A stretch of DNA of 14,970 nt, taken from NCBI GenBank assembly GCA_045126355.1, contig JBGVOE010000089.1:1-14970 (forward strand), given 5' to 3'. Shown here piece by piece: positions 7,244 through 13,602 of this stretch (positions within the stretch are counted from its first letter, which is position 1; each line of letters opens with the position of its first letter). A program made the position numbers and the translations under genes. A model generated the notes under the pieces. That model was not told the DNA's origin, did no database searches, and saw only the letters and a program-made list of their open reading frames with translations. This DNA comes from CAZSIA01 sp045126355. Its GTDB lineage: Bacteria; Bacillota_I; Bacilli_A; Acholeplasmatales; Anaeroplasmataceae.

Positions 7244-8005
7244 TTAACATAACTTCCATTTAAAATCATCAATTAATTTGATTAATTCTTTATTATCAAG
7301 AATCTTATCATTCATTTTCAAGTTGTATTTATGTCTTTCTATTTTAAGTATTTTAGAACTTTCATTAACTAAATGATAAAAATAATTTATGAATAATGGT
7401 GTTTCTTCATCACTTCCATATATACAAATAAAATACAATTTTTTTGTAAATGAATTCCATTTATCTTCATTATGAATAAAATAATCTTGCATTCTTTCAT
7501 TTAAGATAAAATATAACGAGGATGGGTTACCACAATACATTGGAACTATAAAGACAATTTTCTTGAAATTGTTAGTTGATTCTATTAAATCATACACATC
7601 GTCATATCTATATTTACATATTGAATTAACACACTCATAACTACATTTAGAACAAGGATTATAAAATATATCTTTAAATAAAATTAGTTTATCATTTTCA
7701 TTAATTAAATAGTGTGCTATATCATTACAATTCCCATTATCACGACCGCTAAATGATACAAACAAAACAGATTCTTTATTTGATGAAGAAAATGATTCTT
7801 TATGAGGCCTGTCAAACAATTCATCTAATTCTAACTCATATTTTTTTACAAGCAACATTAATTTTTCGTAACTAATTTCATTAATACCTTTTTCAATTTT
7901 ATTTATTGTTGATCTAGAGTTGTAGCCTAATTCTTTAGCAAATGCTTCTTGACTCAAACCTTCTTTAAGTCGTATTTCTTTTATTTTTTCCCCTAATTTG
8001 CTCAT
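7244..8005 (-). CDS. HTH-XRE regulator fused to a flavodoxin-like/FMN reductase domain with a four-Cys cluster
   Basis: The 253-residue protein has two parts. Residues 3-65 are a lambda-repressor-type HTH with GLSQEAFAKELGYNSRSTINKIEKG. Residues 78-250 are a flavodoxin/NADPH-dependent FMN reductase fold: strand VLFVSFSGRDNGNCNDIA (80-97) would bind flavin phosphate, and VFIVPMYCGNPSS (151-163) is the second flavin loop. Between them, Cys118, Cys121, Cys125 and Cys130 (spacing x2, x3, x4), followed by YDD, resemble the compact cluster of iron-sulfur flavoproteins and related reductases. I infer a redox- or flavin-responsive DNA-binding regulator; target and ligand are unknown. It follows the RhuM gene by 11 bp, with AGGTGA about 7 nt before the ATG, so the two are one operon. 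A metabolic reductase that merely carries an HTH is the alternative. Confidence 0.8.
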   Translation of the reverse strand: MSKLGEKIKEIRLKEGLSQEAFAKELGYNSRSTINKIEKGINEISYEKLMLLVKKYELELDELFDRPHKESFSSSNKESVLFVSFSGRDNGNCNDIAHYLINENDKLILFKDIFYNPCSKCSYECVNSICKYRYDDVYDLIESTNNFKKIVFIVPMYCGNPSSLYFILNERMQDYFIHNEDKWNSFTKKLYFICIYGSDEETPLFINYFYHLVNESSKILKIERHKYNLKMNDKILDNKELIKLIDDFKWKLC

Positions 8006-8016
8006 GAATACTTCAC

Positions 8017-9060
8017 CTATTTATTTTGCTTCACTTTTTCTTCTAATTCTAAAAGATATTTATCAAAATCAGATAGGAATAGTTTATCTTGAATGACTCT
8101 ATATTTTTCAAATTCAGTTTCTGCATGTAATTTGGCAATTTCATTGGTTACCTTTCCAGCATCTTTTAATAATCCATACTCAAACATCTCAATAAATGAA
8201 TTCAATCTTTTTTCCCAATCTTCCATTGTTAGAGGAATCTTTCTGATAGCCATAGTTTCTGCGAAATCTAAATATGCTGTAACCATTCTATTTAGTTGTT
8301 TTAGTTCAATTTCATTTAAATAATTTTTTGCGATGATTACATCTGATTTTTGGATTTTACCATCTGGTGCATCTTTCCATGTTGTTAATCCCATATTAAT
8401 TGTACTAGCATTTGCTCTTTTTACAATTAATTCGGCAGCAGTATTTCCATGAATAGCGTAATGCATTTTGTTTTGTACTGTTGCATAAAATCTTTTTGTA
8501 GATTTTGCATATTTATCATAATCAATTGCAGTAGCATATAAATCAGTAATTTTTTGATAGAATTTTCTTTCAGAAAGACGTATTTCACGAACTCTTTCTA
8601 ATTGTTCATCAAAATATTTGTCAGTTAAATAAGTTCCTTTGACAAGTCTTTCGTCATCCATTACCCATCCTTTAATAGTATACTCAGTTGCGATTTCATT
8701 TACCCATTTTCTAAATTGAACAGCTCTTTCAGAATTAACTTTAAACCCAATTGCAATAATCATTTGAAGATTATAATGAATTATCTCTCTGTTTATTGTT
8801 CTATCTCCTTCATTTTGAACTATTCGAAATTTTCGAGTAGTTGAAATTTCTAAAAGTTCACTGTCTTTAAAAATTTTTTTAATATGATAATTTATAGTAT
8901 GTGCTTCTACATTAAATAGAACTCCCAACATCTTTTGTGTTAGCCAAATATTTTCTTCTTCATATCGAACTTCAACGTTATGTGTTTCTTCTCCTACAGA
9001 TGCTACATATGTTAAATATTCTGCTGCAGAACTTCTGATTGTTACTTGATGTTTTTTCAT
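8017..9060 (-). CDS. RhuM-family protein
   Basis: This is a full-length member (347 residues) of the Virulence_RhuM family, named after a Salmonella pathogenicity-island gene. Its biochemical role is not established. Family hallmarks are NVEVRYEEENIWLTQKMLGVLF (28-49), which looks like a helix-turn-helix entry, then IAIGFKVNSERAVQFRKWV (102-120), FYQKITDLYATAIDYD (167-182), MGLTTWKDAPDGKIQKSDVIIAKNYL (223-248) and YRVIQDKLFLSDFDKYL (320-336). I chose the ATG at 9058-9060, which has GAGG 12 nt upstream. The ATG six codons earlier (9078) has no Shine-Dalgarno. No membrane segment or signal peptide is seen. The family is frequent in accessory regions, and here it has its own promoter, an IS remnant upstream and a regulator fusion downstream. 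I would not assign a virulence role. Confidence 0.85.
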   Translation of the reverse strand: MKKHQVTIRSSAAEYLTYVASVGEETHNVEVRYEEENIWLTQKMLGVLFNVEAHTINYHIKKIFKDSELLEISTTRKFRIVQNEGDRTINREIIHYNLQMIIAIGFKVNSERAVQFRKWVNEIATEYTIKGWVMDDERLVKGTYLTDKYFDEQLERVREIRLSERKFYQKITDLYATAIDYDKYAKSTKRFYATVQNKMHYAIHGNTAAELIVKRANASTINMGLTTWKDAPDGKIQKSDVIIAKNYLNEIELKQLNRMVTAYLDFAETMAIRKIPLTMEDWEKRLNSFIEMFEYGLLKDAGKVTNEIAKLHAETEFEKYRVIQDKLFLSDFDKYLLELEEKVKQNK

Positions 9061-9098
9061 AATAATATTTCGCCTCATTTACTTTTTGCGTATAATTT

Positions 9099-9127
9099 AT
9101 TATATCATTTTGTAGATTTAAAATCAA
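9099..9127 (-). promoter_or_regulatory. Strong sigma-A-type promoter of the RhuM-XRE operon
   Basis: On the minus strand TTGATT (-35, 9122-9127), a 17-bp spacer and a perfect TATAAT (-10, 9099-9104) lie about 30-35 bases upstream of the chosen RhuM start. This separates the two-gene unit from the upstream Rnf-like operon. The AT-rich gap between here and the IS remnant (9128-9193) shows nothing else. Confidence 0.75.
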
Positions 9128-9193
9128 CTAATAGACTATGAAATTATCGAACAAATAAGCCACTATCTGTTCAATTAATTTTTTATTTTTTAG

Positions 9194-9352
9194 TTCATTG
9201 GCCATGAAAATGAATTCGAAACACTGGATGATTTACGAAAAGCCATTGAAGAATACATAGAGTGGTACAATTTTAAAAGAATTAGCCTAAAAAGAAATGG
9301 AATGAGTCCATTTGAATATAGACAACATTCCATTCTTCAATTACAATATTAA
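9194..9352 (+). pseudogene. C-terminal remnant of an IS3-family (IS150-like) transposase
   Basis: The plus strand encodes 52 codons then TAA with no start codon. The sequence YIEWYNFKRISLKRNGMSPFEYR is the hallmark C-terminus of the OrfB integrase of IS3-family elements: the helix after the catalytic Glu, a WYN-x-KRI pattern, and the NGMSPFEYR end. The frame is closed upstream by TAG at 9191-9193, and the DDE catalytic core is absent, so this is a dead fragment. It is the only gene-like remnant on the plus strand and lies between the Rnf-like operon and the RhuM operon. Confidence 0.85.
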
Positions 9353-9358
9353 ATTATT

Positions 9359-9387
9359 ATGTCCAACTTTGTGGGTTCACCACAAAG
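9359..9387. repeat. Probable IS right end with a perfect inverted repeat
   Basis: Just after the transposase stop, TGTCCAACTTTGTGGGTTCA resembles the right-end sequence that commonly follows orfB in IS150-like elements. Overlapping it, CTTTGTGG (9367-9374) and CCACAAAG (9380-9387) form a perfect 8-bp hairpin with a 5-nt loop. It lies 22 bp past the end of the last gene of the Rnf-like operon. A U-tract is lacking in either direction, so its role as a terminator is uncertain. Confidence 0.5.
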
Positions 9388-9408
9388 ATACACCGTAATT
9401 TTAAATTA

Positions 9409-9897
9409 TTATAAATCGATTTTTTCAATTTTCTTAACAGATAATGCAGCAATAATTCCTACTACAATACCCGCAATTACACCACTAATTATTAATACTG
9501 GTAAATAATACAATAATTGTTGTGTTTCTGTAACTAAGATAGCAACTAAAATTTGTCCTATATTGTGGCATACACCACCAATAACACTAATTGTAACAGT
9601 AGATAAAACTTTCTTTAAAAGTATCATTGCGACTAAACTTAAAACCGCACCAACTATACTATATAGCATACTTAATACAGTTCCAAATAATAGGCTAGTT
9701 AGAACTACTCTTAATAAACTTATTATAGAAGCTTCTTTCCAACCAAAACGATATAAAATGATTATAATCGCAATATTAGGCAATCCAAGTTTAATACCAG
9801 GAATCGCAACAAATGTAGGGATTTGACTTTCTACGAAGGAAAGGATCATCGCAAAAGCTGTAAAAAGTCCTAAAAATGCAACTCTTGATTTTTTCAT
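9409..9897 (-). CDS. Gx transporter family membrane protein (heptaprenyl diphosphate synthase component I-like)
   Basis: This is a 162-residue integral membrane protein with about five or six hydrophobic segments. It shows the family signatures PTFVAIPGIKLGLPNIAI (27-44), a Gly-rich FGTVLSMLYSIVGAVLS and GGVCHNIGQILVAIL. These proteins resemble ECF-type S components and often accompany flavin-based extracytosolic electron-transfer and Rnf genes; the substrate is not known to me, and the old name heptaprenyl diphosphate synthase component I is not evidence of prenyl transfer. It starts 1 bp after the NusG_II-domain gene and is the last gene of the rnf-like operon visible here. Together the two genes sit where rnfB would be expected. 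No apbE flavin transferase is seen in the window. Confidence 0.85.
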   Translation of the reverse strand: MKKSRVAFLGLFTAFAMILSFVESQIPTFVAIPGIKLGLPNIAIIIILYRFGWKEASIISLLRVVLTSLLFGTVLSMLYSIVGAVLSLVAMILLKKVLSTVTISVIGGVCHNIGQILVAILVTETQQLLYYLPVLIISGVIAGIVVGIIAALSVKKIEKIDL

Positions 9898-9898
9898 G

Positions 9899-10252
9899 TT
9901 AACTCACCAAATCTACTTCCGGATTTTCTCCACCAGTTACTGTTACTGTTAATTTATAAGGTAGACATGTAATAGTCTCACCATTTTTACTAATCTTACC
10001 TTGTTTGACACATAAGTGATCAGGACATTTTGCATCTAATAAATATGCTTCTTTATTTTTAATGCATAAAATATTAGTTCCACCGTTTAGTTCATATTCG
10101 TTATCAGTAAGTAGCGAGTATCTTGCTACTTCAACCCCATCAACCTTAACGATTACTTCACTTCCAGCCTCTTTTGTTAATTCAACAGCTAAGAAAGCAA
10201 ATAAGGCAACTAACAAGATACTAACTATTACAATAATATCTTTTTTCTTCAT
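9899..10252 (-). CDS. NusG domain II-containing membrane-anchored protein
   Basis: This is a 117-residue protein with one N-terminal hydrophobic segment (about 5-23) preceded by MKKKD, so the rest should face outside. The remainder is a NusG_II-type beta domain: VIVKVDGVEVARYSLLTDNEYEL (33-55), then the cysteine-bearing core CPDHLCVKQGKI (76-87) and ITCLP (94-98). Cys76, Cys81 and Cys96 are the conserved set, and Cys63 is additional. Despite the name it is not a transcription factor. The family is repeatedly found beside Rnf, FMN-binding and Gx-transporter genes, and an exported redox or cofactor role is likely but unproven. Its ATG overlaps the rnfA stop codon (TAATG), showing co-translation with the complex. 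Confidence 0.85.
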   Translation of the reverse strand: MKKKDIIVIVSILLVALFAFLAVELTKEAGSEVIVKVDGVEVARYSLLTDNEYELNGGTNILCIKNKEAYLLDAKCPDHLCVKQGKISKNGETITCLPYKLTVTVTGGENPEVDLVS

Positions 10253-10800
10253 TAGAAAGCTAATAAAGCTAAAGCCATCATACCAGCAATTAATAATGCG
10301 ATTGGTAATCCTCTAAATGATGATGGCACTGCTTCTTCATCAACTTTATGTTGTAATGAACTAAACACAATCATAGTACAAGTTAAACCAATACCAACTG
10401 AGAATGCAGTTAATAAGTTTTCAACATAACCTAAGTGTAAGTTATGTAAGCATAAACCTAATACAGCACCGTTAATAGCGAATTTTAAGAAATCAACTTT
10501 GCAGTATCCTTCTAAACCTTTTTTAGTAAGTAAATGAACTAATTCAACAACTACTAAGATAACAATTACAGTTACTAAAGTATGTAAATAAGGAACACTT
10601 GATAATAAATAATGATTAATAGGCCAAGTAATTGCAGCAGCAATAACCATTACAATAGTAGTACCTAAACCAATAATTAATGATTTTCTACTAGAACGTT
10701 CGTTTTCAATAACAGCACCAGTTCCTAAGAAATGTAATAAAGCATAGTTATTTGATAAAATACCAGCTAATAAGATTCCGATAATAATTTCAAAATTCAT
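10252..10800 (-). CDS. rnfA: RnfA-like membrane subunit lacking the [2Fe-2S] cysteines
   Basis: RnfA and RnfE are inverted membrane partners that together hold one intramembrane [2Fe-2S] cluster in Rnf and Nqr complexes. The 182-residue protein has about six membrane segments and aligns end to end with RnfA: LSNNYALLHFLG (15-26), IGLGTTIVMVIAA, VVVELVHLLTKK, NGAVLGLCLHNLHLG (110-124), VPSSFRGLPIALLIAGMMALAL (158-179). The ligand motifs are changed: GLCP reads GTGA (26-29, Gly28 for Cys) and NCAVLG reads NGAVLG (Gly111 for Cys). Cys100, Cys117 and Cys141 remain but are not at ligand positions. The start lies 2 bp after rnfE, and the stop overlaps the next gene. Confidence 0.9.
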   Translation of the reverse strand: MNFEIIIGILLAGILSNNYALLHFLGTGAVIENERSSRKSLIIGLGTTIVMVIAAAITWPINHYLLSSVPYLHTLVTVIVILVVVELVHLLTKKGLEGYCKVDFLKFAINGAVLGLCLHNLHLGYVENLLTAFSVGIGLTCTMIVFSSLQHKVDEEAVPSSFRGLPIALLIAGMMALALLAF

Positions 10801-10802
10801 AA

Positions 10803-11399
10803 TTATTCAGCCTCCAATTCATCACAAACTTTGTGTCCGATTTTACGCATAACAGCAATAACAATTGCTAAGAATACATAACTCATAAATTTACCAGCTT
10901 TAGCACCAATTAAACCTTCAAATCCTAATGAGAATCCTAAGATTGAACCAGATACTAATGGTTCAGTTAATAAAGAACAAACAATCATAACAACAGCGAA
11001 TAATGCTGAAGTAATTAATGAACAAATAATTGTTTTCTTTTCACCGTTTTGGCTAGCTAATTCTTCAGCGTCACGGTAAGGAACAGCACTTACAGCTAAT
11101 GCAGCTAAGTGAACACCTAATGCGTTAAATCCTGTAATCCAATAAGCTTCCATTAACATACATAATAATGTAGTAATACCAGTAACGATTAATACATAAA
11201 TAGGTAAATGAGCTTTTTCAGGAGTTACTTTTCTTAAAGCACTAACAATCATAGCACTTAATACAGTAACAATTGTAACAGCTAAGCTCATAGCTAAAGC
11301 AGCTTCAACACTTTGACTTGAAGCCATAACAAATCCAGCACCAAGTGGTAATAAGTGAGATAAACTTCCTCTTAAGAAATATTTTCTAAAATTTTTCAT
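10803..11399 (-). CDS. rnfE: RnfE-like membrane subunit lacking the [2Fe-2S] cysteines
   Basis: This is the partner of RnfA in the membrane core of Rnf/Nqr complexes. The 198-residue protein matches RnfE through the central region: LRKVTPEKAHLPIYVLIVTG (55-74; family RxxxPxxIRIPIxVxII) and the AEELASQNG segment (111-119; family AEAFAxKxG). The first ligand motif GLCPLLAVTS aligns with LGAGFVMASS (19-28), Ala21 replacing Cys. The second, NCxxxGRAEAFA, aligns with SAVPYRDAEELA, Ala105 replacing Cys. Remaining Cys at 80, 126, 141 and 192 are elsewhere. It is slightly shorter than proteobacterial RsxE and has about six membrane segments. Its ATG overlaps the rnfG stop (TAATG). It is called RnfE rather than NqrD because rnfC and rnfD are in the same operon. 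Confidence 0.85.
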   Translation of the reverse strand: MKNFRKYFLRGSLSHLLPLGAGFVMASSQSVEAALAMSLAVTIVTVLSAMIVSALRKVTPEKAHLPIYVLIVTGITTLLCMLMEAYWITGFNALGVHLAALAVSAVPYRDAEELASQNGEKKTIICSLITSALFAVVMIVCSLLTEPLVSGSILGFSLGFEGLIGAKAGKFMSYVFLAIVIAVMRKIGHKVCDELEAE

Positions 11400-12670
11400 T
11401 AGTTATTACCTCCCTTACTAGCAAATGCTTTAAATGCATCTTTCATAGCTTCTTTAACCGCATTTGTAGTCATAGTAGCACCAGAAATTATCAATTCATT
11501 ATTAGTATCAATTGTAGAATCACTAGCTCCTACAAATTTATTTTCATATGCGTTAACATCAAATCCATGTGCAACACCAAAATATTCTTCATCACCAAAG
11601 TAACTGATTAAATCAAATTTAGCAACTTTTCCTTCGCCATCTAAAACGATATAGTTTGTAACTACACTATTATTATAAGCATTAATTGATTTTGCTAAAT
11701 ATCCATAATATGTTGCTCCTTCATATGTGAAGCTTGCAGCAGCAGCAATTGAACCATAAGTATTAACAGTAATTTCAGTAATTTCAGTAGCACCTTCATA
11801 CATTCTACCAATTTTATCAGCTAATGCAGTAGCTGAAGATGTTAAGCTTGAAGTTGCTAATGCGTTAACTTCAGTAACAACATCACTATTAGCTTCAGTA
11901 ACATTTTCTAATTCATAAGATTGAGTTGCTTCATCTAATAATTTTGGTTGGTAAACAGTAACAACACCACTAATATTAGCAATTGCTAATAATTTAACAT
12001 CACCCTTAGTTACATAACAAACAATACCAGTTCCAGTTAAAGTTGTATAAGCAGTAGTAATATTACCACTAGGAGTTAAATCACTACCTTTAACAGCACC
12101 ACTAAATACTGTTGGTAATAATTCTTCAAATACTTGTTCAGGACTCTTAGCGGCAGCTTGCATTAAGTTATTAGAAGATAATACTAAGAAACCAGCTTCT
12201 ACAGCAGCTTTAACAGCTTTACTTGATGATGTAGCACCAGTTTGTAATATAACACCAGCTAAAGTTGAATCTTGACCAACAAATGTTGGAATCATATCGT
12301 TAACTGGGAAATCACCTTCGCCAATTTCTACAGTAATACCTGTAATAACACCGTTTGCATCAACACCAACTACAACATTAACAGGTTTAGAGAAACCGTC
12401 TTTAGTAGCTTTGAAAACATAACCGTTTCCGCCTTTTTCTTTATATACGTTAGTTACACCAGTTGAAGGATCAATAGTTAAAGTTGAAGTAATTTCTTCA
12501 AATCCTGTAGCACCTGGCATAACAGCATTTAAAGCTTCATTTTCAGCACCAGCTTTATTTGCTTCAATAATTGGGCCAGTGTGTAAGTTTAATAATAAAG
12601 CTAATCCAACAGTTGCAATAACTGTAGATAACATAATAATCAATGTTTTAACTAAATCATTTCTTTTCAT
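11399..12670 (-). CDS. rnfG: Extended RnfG-like subunit with two FMN-binding domains
   Basis: RnfG is membrane-anchored, faces outside, and carries FMN covalently linked to the Thr of an [ST]GAT motif. This protein has 423 residues where RnfG is usually near 200. A single N-terminal membrane helix covers about 9-28. FMN_bind domain 1 spans about 60-160 (NGYVFKATKDGFSKPVNVVVGVD) and ends in TGATSS (144-149, Thr147). A middle region (205-290) looks like a decayed domain without a motif. FMN_bind domain 2 spans about 310-415 and ends in SGATMTT (396-402, Thr399). I checked both motif codons on the minus strand. Two flavins are therefore possible, and the two domains look like an old duplication with low mutual similarity. 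The ATG overlaps the rnfD stop. Confidence 0.88.
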   Translation of the reverse strand: MKRNDLVKTLIIMLSTVIATVGLALLLNLHTGPIIEANKAGAENEALNAVMPGATGFEEITSTLTIDPSTGVTNVYKEKGGNGYVFKATKDGFSKPVNVVVGVDANGVITGITVEIGEGDFPVNDMIPTFVGQDSTLAGVILQTGATSSSKAVKAAVEAGFLVLSSNNLMQAAAKSPEQVFEELLPTVFSGAVKGSDLTPSGNITTAYTTLTGTGIVCYVTKGDVKLLAIANISGVVTVYQPKLLDEATQSYELENVTEANSDVVTEVNALATSSLTSSATALADKIGRMYEGATEITEITVNTYGSIAAAASFTYEGATYYGYLAKSINAYNNSVVTNYIVLDGEGKVAKFDLISYFGDEEYFGVAHGFDVNAYENKFVGASDSTIDTNNELIISGATMTTNAVKEAMKDAFKAFASKGGNN

Positions 12671-13602
12671 TATCTGACACCTCCTAAAGTTCTAGGATTT
12701 GTCCATTTTTCAATTAATGGTGTTAATAAGTTCATAAATAAGATTGAAATAGAAACACCTTCAGGATATCCACCTAAGAATCCTGTACGAATAGCGAATG
12801 TTAAAACACCACATCCGATACAGAATACAACTTTACCTAATTTAGATAAAGGAGTTGTTACATAGTCAGTTGCCATGAAGATAGCACCGAATAATAAACC
12901 ACCAGCTAATACTTGAGCTAATGATAATCCTAAGTCACCAGTAGTAATGAAGTATAATCCAAATACAGTAGCAACAAAGGCAAATGGAACATACCATTTA
13001 ATATGACCACGCCATACTAAGTAAGCATAACCTAATAATAAGGCAATTGTACAAGTTTCACCAATTGTACCACCATGGTTACCTAAGAATAATGTTAATA
13101 AATCATATTCACCATTTTGTAATCCAATAAGTGGTGTAGCACCAGCTACTAATTCAGGATCAGTAAATACTGTGTTTGCTCCACCGGCAACTGTTGCACC
13201 AAATGCTAATAACATAAATACACGTGCAGCGATTGCTGGGTTAGCAATGTTTTTACCTAATCCACCAAATAAACATTTAACAACGATAATTGCAAATGCA
13301 CTACCTAAAGCACATTGCCATAAAGGAACTTTTGTACTTAAGTTTAATGCTAAAATTAACCCTGTAACAATAGCACTGAAATCAAATAATGTTTGTTTCT
13401 TTTTACAAACTAAGTTAAATAAGAATTCACTTAACATTGCACTAGCAACACAAACTAATACAATTAATAATGCTTGGAATCCAAATAATACTACAGCAGC
13501 AACTGTTGCTGGTAATAATGCGATAACAACATCACGCATTACTTTGTGTGTAGTAGCACCGCTATTAATATGAGGAGCGGCAGAAGTATGAAGACTACTC
13601 AT
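12670..13602 (-). CDS. rnfD: RnfD membrane subunit with an AGAT flavinylation motif
   Basis: RnfD is a polytopic membrane subunit with covalent FMN, homologous to NqrB, passing electrons between RnfG and RnfC. The 310-residue protein shows the N-terminal pattern PHINSGATTHKVMRDVVIALLPA (10-32), FGGLGKNIANPAIAARVFM (112-130), and the flavin loop LVAGATPLIGLQNG (151-164), where Thr156 is the expected FMN attachment residue. The usual Ser or Thr before GAT is Ala153. ATDYVTTPLSKLGK and the closing GGYPEGVSISILFMNLLTPLIEKWTNPRTLG are typical. About eight to nine membrane segments are visible. Its ATG overlaps the rnfC stop. The unrelated SGAT at residues 14-17 lies in the cytoplasmic N-terminus. 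Confidence 0.94.
   Translation of the reverse strand: MSSLHTSAAPHINSGATTHKVMRDVVIALLPATVAAVVLFGFQALLIVLVCVASAMLSEFLFNLVCKKKQTLFDFSAIVTGLILALNLSTKVPLWQCALGSAFAIIVVKCLFGGLGKNIANPAIAARVFMLLAFGATVAGGANTVFTDPELVAGATPLIGLQNGEYDLLTLFLGNHGGTIGETCTIALLLGYAYLVWRGHIKWYVPFAFVATVFGLYFITTGDLGLSLAQVLAGGLLFGAIFMATDYVTTPLSKLGKVVFCIGCGVLTFAIRTGFLGGYPEGVSISILFMNLLTPLIEKWTNPRTLGGVR

Noticed and set aside
9061..9078. Upstream ATG at 9078 as the start of the RhuM gene
   Set aside because: No Shine-Dalgarno precedes it, and GAGG lies between it and the ATG at 9060.
7197..9180. Possible matching ends of a mobile element: CCACT with CAATTAAT near 7198-7213 and near 9153-9177
   Set aside because: The two stretches share only short AT-rich words with different spacing, and there is no target duplication or integrase gene.
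13552..13563. SGAT motif at residues 14-17 of RnfD as a second flavin site
   Set aside because: It lies in the short cytoplasmic N-terminus before the first membrane helix, out of reach of the extracytosolic flavin transferase, and falls at a position that is merely Ser/Thr-rich in the family.
13172..13573. Open plus-strand frame opposite rnfD (and similar short frames opposite other genes)
   Set aside because: These are low-complexity mirror frames of well-recognised minus-strand genes, without ribosome binding sites or recognisable motifs.
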